Shown piece after piece: positions 37,003 to 45,011 of a DNA stretch of 64,000 nt; positions within the stretch are counted from its first letter, which is position 1, and each line of letters starts with the position of its first letter. The notes beneath the pieces were generated by a model that saw only the letters and a program-made list of their open reading frames with translations, was not told where the DNA came from and searched no databases. Source of the stretch: Streptomyces sp. HNM0574 (GTDB lineage: Bacteria; Actinomycetota; Actinomycetes; Streptomycetales; Streptomycetaceae); NCBI RefSeq assembly GCF_012726235.1, contig NZ_JAASAH010000010.1:1-64000 (forward strand), in the 5' to 3' direction. The translations under genes and the position numbers were made by a program.

Positions 37003-37853
37003 CCGCCCGGACCATGACAGAACCCGTCACCGCGGAGACCGTTGCCGGTACGCGGGAGCGCGCACCCCGGCGGGTCGGGCTGATCGGCTGGGGCGCCATC
37101 GGGCGCGTCGTCGGGCTGGCCGTGGCCGAAGGGCGGGTGCCCGGGGCCGAGTTGGCCTGCGTGGTCGAGAACCGCGACCTGGGCACCGGCACCCCGGCGC
37201 CGCAGCTCGCCCTGGAGGACGCGCTGGAGCGCTGCGATCTGCTGGTGGAGGCCGCGGGTCAGGGCGTGGTGCGCGAGTGGGGTGAGCGGATTCTCCGCTC
37301 CGGCACCGATCTGCTGATCGCCTCGACCGGTGCCCTCACCGACGACGCGCTCGCCCGCACCCTCCGCGAGACCGGCCCGGGCCGGGTCTACTTCACGGGC
37401 GGCGCGGTCGGCGGCCTCGACCTGTTGCAGGCCGTGACGGCGCTGGGCCCGCTCACCGAGGTCCGCCTGACCACCACCAAGCTGCCCTCGACCCTCGAAC
37501 AGCCCTGGATGGACGAGGAGTTGCTGCACCGGATGCGTACGGCGACCGGGCCTGTGGAGGTGATGAGCGGCACCGCGCGGGACGTCCCCGTCCGGTTCCC
37601 GAGGTCGACGAACGTGGCGGCGTCCGTCGCGCTGGCGGTGGGTGACCCGGATCTGGTGCGGGTCAGCGTCGTCGCCGACCCGGACGCCACGCACACCCGG
37701 CACGCCGTCGAGGCGTCCGGCGCGCACGGCGCGTACCGCTTCGAGGTGCGGCACCTGCCGGACGCGGCGAACCCGGCGACGAGCCAGGTCGTCCCGTACG
37801 CGGTGCTCCGCAGCCTCGGCGCCCTCGCGGGGCGGACGGGGCAGATCCTGTGA
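36999..37853 (+). CDS. L-aspartate dehydrogenase-like protein
   Basis: A 284-residue protein resembling NADP-dependent aspartate dehydrogenase (NadX/DUF108). It has a Rossmann start (VGLIGWGAIGRVVGLAV), CDLLVEAAGQGVVREWG, LLIASTGALTDDAL and GGAVGGLDLLQAV, and near the end NVAASVALAV and NPATSQVVPYAVLRSL. Known relatives convert L-aspartate to iminoaspartate or oxaloacetate. In an aromatic cluster it may instead act on a pathway amine or imine, or support NAD synthesis; neither is shown. It overlaps the previous gene (ATGA) and the next (GTGA) and has a strong GAGGAGG site. Confidence 0.83.
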   Translation: MTARTMTEPVTAETVAGTRERAPRRVGLIGWGAIGRVVGLAVAEGRVPGAELACVVENRDLGTGTPAPQLALEDALERCDLLVEAAGQGVVREWGERILRSGTDLLIASTGALTDDALARTLRETGPGRVYFTGGAVGGLDLLQAVTALGPLTEVRLTTTKLPSTLEQPWMDEELLHRMRTATGPVEVMSGTARDVPVRFPRSTNVAASVALAVGDPDLVRVSVVADPDATHTRHAVEASGAHGAYRFEVRHLPDAANPATSQVVPYAVLRSLGALAGRTGQIL

Positions 37854-38650
37854 CGGCCGCCCCGTTCGACCTCGGCAAGCTGCACGTCGAACAGGCCGGT
37901 GACGAGGGCCCGTTGCTGCTCTGTCTGCACGGCATCGGCTCGTCCTCGGCGGCGTTCGCGCCGCAGTTCGCCGAGCTGTCCGCGCGGGTGCGCCTGCTCG
38001 CCTGGGACGCGCCGGGATACGGCCGGTCCGCCGACCCGGAGGCCCCGCTGGACCTGGACGGCTACGCGGACACCGCGGCCGCGCTGATCCGGGCGCACGG
38101 CGGCCGGGCGCACGTGCTCGGGGTGTCCTGGGGCGGCGTGATCGCGCTCCGGCTCGCCGCCCGGCACCCGGATCTGGTCGACGGCCTGGTCGTCGCCGAC
38201 AGCAGCCGCGGCTCGGGCACGGACGCGGCGAAGGCGGCCGCGATGCGGGAACGCGCGGACGAGCTGGCCGCGTCGGGGCCGCGCGCGTTCGCGGAACGCC
38301 GCGGTCCGCGGCTGGTGTCCCCGGAGGCGCCGCCGGAGCTGGTCCGGCGGGTCACCGACACCATGGCGGACTCGGTACGGCTGCCCGGGTACGGGTACGC
38401 GGCCGCCTCGATGGCGGACACCGACCTCGGACCCGAACTGCCGTCCGTCACCGCGCCGACGCTCGTGCTCTGTGGTGACCGGGACACCGTGACGGGCGTC
38501 GAGGCGAGCCAGTCGCTCGCGGGCCCGCTCCACAAGTCCGTGTTCGTGATCGTCAACGGCGCCGGTCACCTCGCGAACCAGGAGCGGCCCGCGGCCTTCA
38601 ACGCGTGGGTGCTGTCCCACCTGCGCATCACGGCCCGCATCCCGGAGTAG
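37850..38650 (+). CDS. Alpha/beta hydrolase, probable meta-cleavage product hydrolase
   Basis: A 266-residue alpha/beta-hydrolase. It has the oxyanion region LCLHGIGSSSAAF, the nucleophile elbow GVSWGG with S93, an acid in LVLCGDRDTVTG and the histidine H240 in GAGHLAN. Size and motifs match carbon-carbon hydrolases (BphD/MhpC type) that split ring-opened products, and also enol-lactone hydrolases. Placement next to an extradiol dioxygenase favours the first. GTG start overlapping the upstream stop by 4 bases. Confidence 0.84.
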   Translation: MTAAPFDLGKLHVEQAGDEGPLLLCLHGIGSSSAAFAPQFAELSARVRLLAWDAPGYGRSADPEAPLDLDGYADTAAALIRAHGGRAHVLGVSWGGVIALRLAARHPDLVDGLVVADSSRGSGTDAAKAAAMRERADELAASGPRAFAERRGPRLVSPEAPPELVRRVTDTMADSVRLPGYGYAAASMADTDLGPELPSVTAPTLVLCGDRDTVTGVEASQSLAGPLHKSVFVIVNGAGHLANQERPAAFNAWVLSHLRITARIPE

Positions 38651-38720
38651 CGGGCCGCACACCCCAGCAACCCCCCGATCCCCAACTCCCGGGCCCCGTC
38701 CCGGAGAAGGAGCGTTTGGC

Positions 38721-39242
38721 ATGCCTCTCACCACCACCGAGTACGACAACGGCGGCGACCTCGCCTCGTACACCGACTCGCTGATCGCGACGAGGGACTC
38801 CCGCAAGCCCGACTGGGACACGCTCGCCTTCCAGGCCAAGGCCGGTGACCAGTACCGCCGCGCGCAGATCCGCTACGTCGGCTCCGGCGCGACGGGCAAC
38901 CACGAGGGCGACAGCCGGGTCCTGCCCTCGGGCGGCTTCACCTTCTCCAACATGCTGCTGCCGCCCGGCGCCGAGGGCCCCGAGCACACCCACCACGACG
39001 TCGAGGAGGCGTTCTTCGTCCTGGAGGGCGAGGTCCGCGTCGGCATCCACCGGGGTGACGGGGAGGCCGAGTACCGGACGCTGGGCTACCGCGACATGAT
39101 CGTGGTCCCGGCCGGTGTGGCCCGCAGCCTGAAGAACGAGGGCGACACGGACGCCCTGTTCTGCGTCGTCATCGGCACGCAGAAGCCGCAGGTCCCCACC
39201 TACCCCGAGCACTCGCCGATGCACGGCGTGACCCGCGACTGA
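38721..39242 (+). CDS. Cupin-domain protein
   Basis: A 173-residue single-cupin protein. The metal-binding motif is MLLPPGAEGPEHTHHDVEEAFFVLEGEVRVG in part (HxHxxxE within HTHHDVEE), with a later VVPAGVARSLKN. Cupins in catabolic clusters act as dioxygenases, isomerases or sensors; the sequence does not choose between them. AGGAG lies 8 bases before the ATG. The stop and the next start share one base (TGATG), so it is coupled to the following SDR. Confidence 0.82.
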   Translation: MPLTTTEYDNGGDLASYTDSLIATRDSRKPDWDTLAFQAKAGDQYRRAQIRYVGSGATGNHEGDSRVLPSGGFTFSNMLLPPGAEGPEHTHHDVEEAFFVLEGEVRVGIHRGDGEAEYRTLGYRDMIVVPAGVARSLKNEGDTDALFCVVIGTQKPQVPTYPEHSPMHGVTRD

Positions 39243-40009
39243 TGGCGCCCCGCGGCAGCACGGCAGCCGGGACGCGCACCGTCGTCGTCACCGGCGCCGG
39301 CCGTGGCCTCGGACTGGCCACGGCCCGCCGGGCCGGGGAGGACGGCTACCGCGTGGTCGTGGCCGAACTGGACGCCGAGCGCGGGGAGAAGGCCGCGGCC
39401 GGGCTGCGCGCCGAGGGCCTCGACGCGCACGCGGTACGCGCCGACGTCGCCGACCCCGGTTCCGTGACCGCCATGGCCCGTGAGGTGGCCGCGCTCGGCC
39501 CGCTGCACGGGCTGGTCAACAACGCGGGGCTGGCGGACGCGGTGGGCGGCAAGGAGTTCCACGAGATCGACGTCGCGGAGTGGGACCGCATCATGGCGGT
39601 CAACGCGCGCGGGCCGTGGCTCGTGGCGCGGGCCCTGCTGCCGCAGCTCATCGCCTCCGGCGGCGGGCGCGTCGTCAACCTCGCCTCGGACGCGGCGCTC
39701 TACGGTTCCCCGCGGCTGGCCCACTACATCGCCTCGAAGGGCGCCGTCATCGCGCTGACCAGGGCGATGGCCCGGGAGACCGGCGACCACGGGGTGACGG
39801 TCAACGCGGTGGCGCCCGGCATCACCGAGGGCGAGTCCACCGAGCGCGTCCCGGCCGAACGGCACGAGCTGTACCGGCTGAACCGGGCCATCTCCCGCCC
39901 CCAGCGGCCCGACGACCTGACGGGGATCATCGCCTACCTGCTGAGCGAGGAGTCCCGCTACGTCACGGGCCAAGTGATCGCCGTCAACGGCGGGTTCACG
40001 ATGCACTGA
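39242..40009 (+). CDS. SDR family oxidoreductase (complete active site)
   Basis: A 255-residue classical short-chain dehydrogenase/reductase. The cofactor motif is TGAGRGLG near residue 17, followed by VNNAG, catalytic S149 (VNLASDAAL) and Y162-x3-K166 (YIASK), and the C-terminal YVTGQVIAVNGGFTM. Such enzymes oxidise alcohols or dihydrodiols, or reduce ketones. One suitable role is oxidation of a dihydrodiol made by the Rieske enzyme; the substrate is unknown. Coupled to the cupin gene. Confidence 0.9.
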   Translation: MAPRGSTAAGTRTVVVTGAGRGLGLATARRAGEDGYRVVVAELDAERGEKAAAGLRAEGLDAHAVRADVADPGSVTAMAREVAALGPLHGLVNNAGLADAVGGKEFHEIDVAEWDRIMAVNARGPWLVARALLPQLIASGGGRVVNLASDAALYGSPRLAHYIASKGAVIALTRAMARETGDHGVTVNAVAPGITEGESTERVPAERHELYRLNRAISRPQRPDDLTGIIAYLLSEESRYVTGQVIAVNGGFTMH

Positions 40010-40068
40010 CCGTCCGCCCGCCCACCGCACACCCCCGTATCCCGCACGTGTCTCACTCAGGAGTTCCC

Positions 40069-40881
40069 ATGGACCTCGGCCTGGCCGACCGCACCGTACT
40101 CGTCACCGGCGGCAGCTCGGGCGTCGGCCTGGCCACGGTCCGGCTGCTCCTCGACGAGGGCGCCAAGGTCGCCACCTGCGGCCGCGACGCCGACCGGCTC
40201 GCGGCCGCCGCGAAGCGGCTCGGCGCCGGCGAGGACCGGCTGCTGACGGGGGTGTGCGATGTGCGGGACGCGGCGGCGGTGGGTGCGTTCGTGCGGCGGG
40301 CCGGCGAGCGTTTCGGGCGGCTGGACGGGCTGGTCAACAACGCGGGCCAGTCCCGGATGAAGCGCTACCCCGAGACGGTGCCCGAGGACTGGCGCGACGA
40401 GCTGGAGCTGAAGTTCGCCGGGGTCCTCAACCCGCTCGGCGCCGCACTTCCCCTGCTCCGCGCGGCGGCCACCCCCGAAGAATCCGCTTCCGTCGTCAAC
40501 GTCAACGCGGTGCTGGCCAAGCAGCCCGAGCCGCGGCTGATCACCACCAGCGCCGCCCGCGCCGGCATCCTCAACCTCTCCAAGTCCCTCGCCGACGAGC
40601 TGGCCCCCGACGGCATCCGCGTCAACTCCGTCTGCCTCGGCCTGGTCGACACGGGCCAGTGGGAGCGCCGGTACACGCGGTACGCCGAGGAGTCCGACGC
40701 GCCCCGCGGCTACCCCGAGTGGCAGGCGGAGCTCGCCGCCGACCGGGGCATCGCGCTCGGCAGGCTGGGCCGCCCCGAGGAGGTCGCCTACGCCGTGACG
40801 ACGCTGCTCTCGCCCCGCGCCTCCTACATCACCGGCACCAGCGTCGACGTCTGCGGCGGAGTCGGCCGCGGCATCGCCTGA
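40069..40881 (+). CDS. Atypical SDR family protein lacking the Tyr-Lys pair
   Basis: A 270-residue SDR-fold protein with a good cofactor motif (TGGSSGVGLA) and VNNAGQS. The usual YxxxK is replaced by T160-S-A-A-R164 (ITTSAARAGILNLSKSLA), and the usual catalytic serine position, about 13 residues earlier, is in NVNAVLAKQ. It therefore cannot use the standard SDR proton relay. It may be a dehydrogenase with another mechanism, a non-redox enzyme or a binding partner. The C-terminus is family-like (YITGTSVDVCGG). AGGAG lies 5 bases before the ATG. Confidence 0.84.
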   Translation: MDLGLADRTVLVTGGSSGVGLATVRLLLDEGAKVATCGRDADRLAAAAKRLGAGEDRLLTGVCDVRDAAAVGAFVRRAGERFGRLDGLVNNAGQSRMKRYPETVPEDWRDELELKFAGVLNPLGAALPLLRAAATPEESASVVNVNAVLAKQPEPRLITTSAARAGILNLSKSLADELAPDGIRVNSVCLGLVDTGQWERRYTRYAEESDAPRGYPEWQAELAADRGIALGRLGRPEEVAYAVTTLLSPRASYITGTSVDVCGGVGRGIA

Positions 40882-40941
40882 TCCGCGCGCGACTCCCGCT
40901 CTTCCCCGATCCGTTCTTCCGCCCGAACCGGAGCTCACCTC

Positions 40942-42609
40942 ATGACCCAGCCCCCGACAGGCGCCCCGCCCAACGGCGGTGACCTCCTCGTCGCCGTTCT
41001 CCGTGAACTCGGCGTCGACGTCGTCTTCGGCATCGTCAGCGTCCACAACCTGCCGCTGGTCGAGGCCGTCGACCGCGACCTGCGTTTCGTGCCCGTGCGG
41101 CACGAGGCGAGCGCCGTCAACGCGGCGGACGCCTACGGGCGCGCCCGGGGCGGCATCGGCTGCGCTCTGACCAGCACCGGCACCGGTGCGGGCAACGCGG
41201 CGGGCTCGCTGATCGAGTCGCTCGCCGCGGGCAGTTCGGTGCTGCACGTCACCGGCCAGATCGACAGCGAACACCTGGGCCGGGGGCGCGGTTTCATCCA
41301 CGAGACGAAGGACCAGCTCGGCATGCTGCGCGCCGTCTCCTCCTACGCGGAGACCGTCACCAGCGCCGGCGACGCCGGCCGGCTGCTGCGCGAGGCGGCG
41401 CGGCACGCGCTGACCGACCCGGGCGGCCCCGCCAGCGTCGAGTGGCCCGTCGACCTCCAGTACGCGGCCCAGCGGCCGGCCGGGGAGCCGCTGCCGGAGC
41501 AGCCGGCCCTCCCGCACCCCGCGAGCGCCGAACTCGACGCCGCCGCCGCGCTCCTGGCCTCCGCGCGCCGCCCGCTGATCTGGGCGGGCGGCGGCGCCAA
41601 CCGGGCGCGCGGCGAGCTGGCCGCGCTGCTGGAGCGCACCGGCGCCGGGCTGCTGACCAGCAACTCGGGCCGCGGCGGCGTCCCCGAGGACCACCCCGGC
41701 GTGGTCGGCAACTTCGCCACCAGCCCGGGCGGCCGCGCGCTGCTGGCCGAGGCGGACGTCCTGCTGTCGGTCGGCACCCACTTCCGCTCGAACGAGACGG
41801 CCGACTACGAACTGGCCCTCCCCGCCGCGCACATCCAGACCGACATCGACGCCGCCGCGCTCGGCCGCGTCTACCCCGCCGCGCACACCCTGCACGGCCA
41901 CGCCCCCGCCGTCCTCGGTGAACTCCTCACCCGCCTGGAGAGCGGGGGAGCGGGAGCGGCCACCTGCGAGCCGGGCTGGACGGAGCGCGTCACCGCCGTA
42001 CGGGCCGAAGTGCGGGAGCGGCTGCGGGAGTCCGTCGGCCCGCAGGCCGCGGTGTGCGACGCGATCCGGGCCGCGCTGCCGCGCCGGGCCGTCGTCGCCC
42101 GGGACGTCACCATCCCGTCGAGCAGCTGGGGCAACCGGCTGCTGGAGCTGTACGACCCGCGGGACAACGTCTTCCCGCGCGGCGGCGGCATCGGCCAGGG
42201 GCTCGGCATGGGCATCGGCGCCGCGCTGGGCCGTCCCGAGGAGCCGGTCGTCGTGCTCGCCGGGGACGGCGGGCTCGCCGTGCACCTCGGCGAACTCCTC
42301 ACCCTCGCCCAGGAGCGGCCCCGCCTCACCCTCGTCGTCTTCAACGACGGCGGCTACGGCGTCCTCCGCAACACCCAGGACGCGCACTTCGCGCGCCGTT
42401 CCGGAGTCGACCTGGCCACCCCGGACTTCGCGCTGCTGGCCCGCGCCTGCGGACTGGACTACGCGCGGGTCGCCGCCGAGGAGGAGGCCGGGCCCGCGCT
42501 GGCCCGGGCCTGCGCCGCGGACGGGCCGACGCTGGTCGAGGTCGACCTGGCCGCGCTCGGCCCGATGAAGAACCCGTTCACCCCGCCCGTCAAGCTGCCC
42601 GCCCAGTGA
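40942..42609 (+). CDS. Thiamine-diphosphate-dependent enzyme (acetolactate synthase/benzoylformate decarboxylase family)
   Basis: A 555-residue three-domain ThDP enzyme. The N-terminal PYR domain has the cofactor-activating glutamate E55 in VRHEASAVNAADAYGR. The central domain is of DHS type. The PP domain binds Mg-ThDP through GDGG (441-444) and NDGG (468-471). It would decarboxylate a 2-oxo acid or make or break a carbon-carbon bond beside a carbonyl. With the aldehyde dehydrogenase, a benzoylformate-decarboxylase-like step (2-oxo acid to aldehyde to acid) is one reading. No mandelate-oxidising gene is present. Confidence 0.87.
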   Translation: MTQPPTGAPPNGGDLLVAVLRELGVDVVFGIVSVHNLPLVEAVDRDLRFVPVRHEASAVNAADAYGRARGGIGCALTSTGTGAGNAAGSLIESLAAGSSVLHVTGQIDSEHLGRGRGFIHETKDQLGMLRAVSSYAETVTSAGDAGRLLREAARHALTDPGGPASVEWPVDLQYAAQRPAGEPLPEQPALPHPASAELDAAAALLASARRPLIWAGGGANRARGELAALLERTGAGLLTSNSGRGGVPEDHPGVVGNFATSPGGRALLAEADVLLSVGTHFRSNETADYELALPAAHIQTDIDAAALGRVYPAAHTLHGHAPAVLGELLTRLESGGAGAATCEPGWTERVTAVRAEVRERLRESVGPQAAVCDAIRAALPRRAVVARDVTIPSSSWGNRLLELYDPRDNVFPRGGGIGQGLGMGIGAALGRPEEPVVVLAGDGGLAVHLGELLTLAQERPRLTLVVFNDGGYGVLRNTQDAHFARRSGVDLATPDFALLARACGLDYARVAAEEEAGPALARACAADGPTLVEVDLAALGPMKNPFTPPVKLPAQ

Positions 42610-42619
42610 GGAGGACGCG

Positions 42620-43654
42620 ATGACCGACCACCGCACCACCAGCCCGCGCGTGCCCGCGCCGGAGAGTGACGGCACGGAGGCCGAGGCCCGCCTCGACCTG
42701 CTCGTCCACCGGATGACCTGGGAGGCCGAGGGCGTCCTCTCCGTCGACCTGGTGCACCCGGAGGGCAAGCCGCTGCCCGCCTGGGAGCCGGGCGCCCACC
42801 TCGATCTGCACGTCGGCGGCCACGTACGGCAGTACTCGCTGTGCGGCGACCCGGCCGACAGCGGCCGCTACCGCGTCGGCGTCCTCAACGAGCCCGCCTC
42901 GCGCGGCGGTTCCCGGTACGTGCACACCGCGCTGCGGCCCGGCGCACGGGTCACCGTGCAGGGCCCGCGCAACGCGTTCCGGCTGGTCGAGGCCGAGGGC
43001 TATGTGTTCGTCGCGGGCGGCATCGGCATCACCCCGCTGCTGCCGATGGCCCGCGAGGCCGCCCGCCGGGGCATGCCCTGGCGGCTGGTGCACGGCGGCC
43101 GGCACCGCGCCGCGATGGCCTTCGGCACCGAACTCGCCGAACTCACCGGGCTCACCGGCCTGTCGGGCGCCGCCTCCGGCGAGGTGGTGCTGCACCCGCA
43201 GGACCGCCTCGGGCACATCGACCTGGACGACGCGCTGTCGGGGCTGGACGCCGGCACCCACGTCTACTGCTGCGGCCCCGAGCCGCTGCTCGCCGCCGTG
43301 GAGGAGCGCTGCGCCGAGCTCGGCCTCGGCGAGCGGCTGCACGTCGAACGGTTCGCCGCGCCCGTGGTCGAACGCGCCGGTGACGACACGGCGTTCGAGG
43401 TCGAGTGCCGCCGCTCGGGCAGCACCGTCCTGGTGGACGCCGGCACCAGCGTCATCGACGCGCTGGACGGCGCCGGCATCCAGGTGCCCAGCTCCTGCCG
43501 GGACGGGATCTGCGGCACCTGCGAGACCCGCGTCCTCGAAGGCACGCCGGAGCACCGGGACTTCGTGCTCAGCGAGGCCGAACACGCGCAGAACGCCACG
43601 ATGATGGTCTGCGTCTCGCGCTGTTCCTCGAAGCGTCTCGTCCTCGACCTGTGA
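42620..43654 (+). CDS. Phthalate-dioxygenase-reductase-type flavin/[2Fe-2S] reductase
   Basis: A 344-residue electron-transfer partner for the Rieske oxygenase. It has an FMN-binding domain (RQYSLCGDP), an NAD-binding domain (VAGGIGITPLLPMAR, HVYCCGPEPLL) and a C-terminal plant-type ferredoxin with C293-x4-C298-x2-C301-x29-C331. This domain order is that of VanB and phthalate dioxygenase reductase, so the oxygenase system is two-component (class IA) with no separate ferredoxin. It lies one small gene upstream of the Rieske gene. Confidence 0.92.
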   Translation: MTDHRTTSPRVPAPESDGTEAEARLDLLVHRMTWEAEGVLSVDLVHPEGKPLPAWEPGAHLDLHVGGHVRQYSLCGDPADSGRYRVGVLNEPASRGGSRYVHTALRPGARVTVQGPRNAFRLVEAEGYVFVAGGIGITPLLPMAREAARRGMPWRLVHGGRHRAAMAFGTELAELTGLTGLSGAASGEVVLHPQDRLGHIDLDDALSGLDAGTHVYCCGPEPLLAAVEERCAELGLGERLHVERFAAPVVERAGDDTAFEVECRRSGSTVLVDAGTSVIDALDGAGIQVPSSCRDGICGTCETRVLEGTPEHRDFVLSEAEHAQNATMMVCVSRCSSKRLVLDL

Positions 43655-43702
43655 GCACGCCCCCTCGGGCCCGCAACCACCGCTGATCCACCTGGAGCCG
43701 CC

Positions 43703-43927
43703 ATGACGCAGCAGCAGCCGTACCTCGAGGTGCACCAGTCCCGCACCCACGAGCCGACGGCGTACGAGTACAAGCTCGCCGCCACCCTGGAGGAGGTGTT
43801 CACCCAGGAGGGGCACGACCTGGCCGCCGTCGTGGCCGGGCTCAACTCCCGCCAGGTGCACGCCCCCGACGGGCAGCCCTGGACCGAAGAGTCGTTCCGC
43901 GACGAGATGCACCGCCTGGGAGCGTGA
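43703..43927 (+). CDS. 74-residue recombinase-like helix-turn-helix small protein
   Basis: A small acidic protein: an N-terminal stretch (MTQQQPYLEVHQSRTHEPTA), a helix (YEYKLAATLEEVFTQ) and a C-terminal part (LNSRQVHAPDGQPWTEESF). The C-terminal part resembles the LNxxGVxTxxGxxW segment of serine-recombinase DNA-binding domains. There is no catalytic recombinase domain. Small proteins of this kind have been seen beside Rieske oxygenase genes, so a role in oxygenase assembly or regulation is more likely than recombination; this is inference. Its stop overlaps the Rieske gene start by 4 bases. Confidence 0.72.
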   Translation: MTQQQPYLEVHQSRTHEPTAYEYKLAATLEEVFTQEGHDLAAVVAGLNSRQVHAPDGQPWTEESFRDEMHRLGA

Positions 43928-44964
43928 GACCAGTGACCACCACCACGACGACCACCGTCGCCGAGCACGCGGCGCACCTCTACGCCACCGGCCTGCGCAA
44001 CCAGTGGCACCCCGTCGTCCCCTCGCACTTCGTCGCCCCCGGCGGCATGCGCAAGGTGATGGCGCTCGGCGAGCAGTGGCTGCTGTTCCGCCGCGCCGAC
44101 GGCACCCTGCACATGCTCGCCGACCGCTGCCCGCACCGCGGCGCGCCCCTGTCGCTGGGCAAGCACCTGGGCGACCGGATCGCCTGCTGGTACCACGGGG
44201 TCGAGGTCGACGGTGGCGGAACCGTCACCTCCGTCCCGGGCCTGCCGGGCTGCAACCTGGAGGGCAAGCGGCTCGTCAGCAGCCTCCCCGTGCGCGAGGT
44301 CTCTGGCGCGATCCTCGCCTATTTCGGCGACGAACAGCACCCGGAGCCCTGCGAGTTGACGCTCCCCGAGCCGCTCACCGACCCGGACGTGGACGCGTTC
44401 CTGTGCTACGCGGAGTGGCAGGCGCCCTGGCGGTACGGCATGGAGAACCTGCTGGACCCCATGCACGGCGCCTTCCTGCACCACGAGTCGCACACCATGT
44501 ACGACGGGGACACCACCGCCAAGTTCCGCATCCGGGAGACGGAGCGCGGCTACTTCTTCGAGAAGACCGACCAGCGCGGGGTGAACTTCGACTGGGTCGA
44601 GCTGTGCCGCACCGGCGTGGACTGGGTCGACCTGTCCATCCCGTACCCGCCGTCGGCCGGGCCCGGCGGTCCGTTCGGCATCGTCGGGATGGTCTGCCCC
44701 GTCGACGCGGAGCGCAGCGGCGTCTTCTTCTGGCGCTACCGCCGGGTGCAGGGCTGGGAGCGGGACAGCTGGCGCTTCCTCTACCGGACGCTGATCGAGA
44801 AACGGCACTGGGCAGTGCTGGAGCAGGACCGCGTGATGCTGGAGGGCATGCCCCGCGACGCCGACCAGGCGGAGAACCTGTACCAGCACGACCTGGGCGT
44901 CGTCCGGCTGCGGCGGCTCTACCGGGCCGAGGCGGAACGCCAGGCCGCGGCCCTGCACGCCTGA
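43924..44964 (+). CDS. Rieske non-heme iron aromatic oxygenase
   Basis: A 346-residue alpha-type oxygenase component. The Rieske [2Fe-2S] site is C69-x-H71...C88-x2-H91 (CPHRGAPLS, CWYHG). The mononuclear iron region is NLLDPMHGAFLHH with D178, H181 and H186. No small beta subunit gene is nearby, so it belongs to the homo-oligomeric phthalate/vanillate-type group, which hydroxylate rings or demethylate methoxy groups. Electrons come from the reductase two genes upstream. The GTG at 43924 overlaps the preceding stop; another GTG at 43933 is possible. The substrate is not evident. Confidence 0.92.
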   Translation: MRPVTTTTTTTVAEHAAHLYATGLRNQWHPVVPSHFVAPGGMRKVMALGEQWLLFRRADGTLHMLADRCPHRGAPLSLGKHLGDRIACWYHGVEVDGGGTVTSVPGLPGCNLEGKRLVSSLPVREVSGAILAYFGDEQHPEPCELTLPEPLTDPDVDAFLCYAEWQAPWRYGMENLLDPMHGAFLHHESHTMYDGDTTAKFRIRETERGYFFEKTDQRGVNFDWVELCRTGVDWVDLSIPYPPSAGPGGPFGIVGMVCPVDAERSGVFFWRYRRVQGWERDSWRFLYRTLIEKRHWAVLEQDRVMLEGMPRDADQAENLYQHDLGVVRLRRLYRAEAERQAAALHA

Positions 44965-44985
44965 CGCCCGCACGGGGGAGGGAGC

Positions 44986-45011
44986 GGCGGCGCGGATCAG
45001 TCCGCGCCGCC
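44986..45011. terminator. Bidirectional terminator around the marR stop codon
   Basis: A perfect 11-base-pair stem (GGCGGCGCGGA and complement) with loop TCAG, in which the reverse-strand stop codon of marR lies. It can end both the catabolic operon and marR transcripts. Confidence 0.75.

Noticed and set aside
43703..43927. Remnant of a mobile-element recombinase
   Set aside because: The frame is intact, has a ribosome-binding site and is coupled to the Rieske gene; no catalytic domain or element ends are nearby.
34422..44964. Identity with the indole-acetate (iac), mandelate or phthalate operons
   Set aside because: No Rieske beta subunit or iacA-type flavoprotein is present, there is no mandelate dehydrogenase, and no decarboxylase or dihydrodiol set matches phthalate. 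Single genes resemble each pathway but the set matches none.
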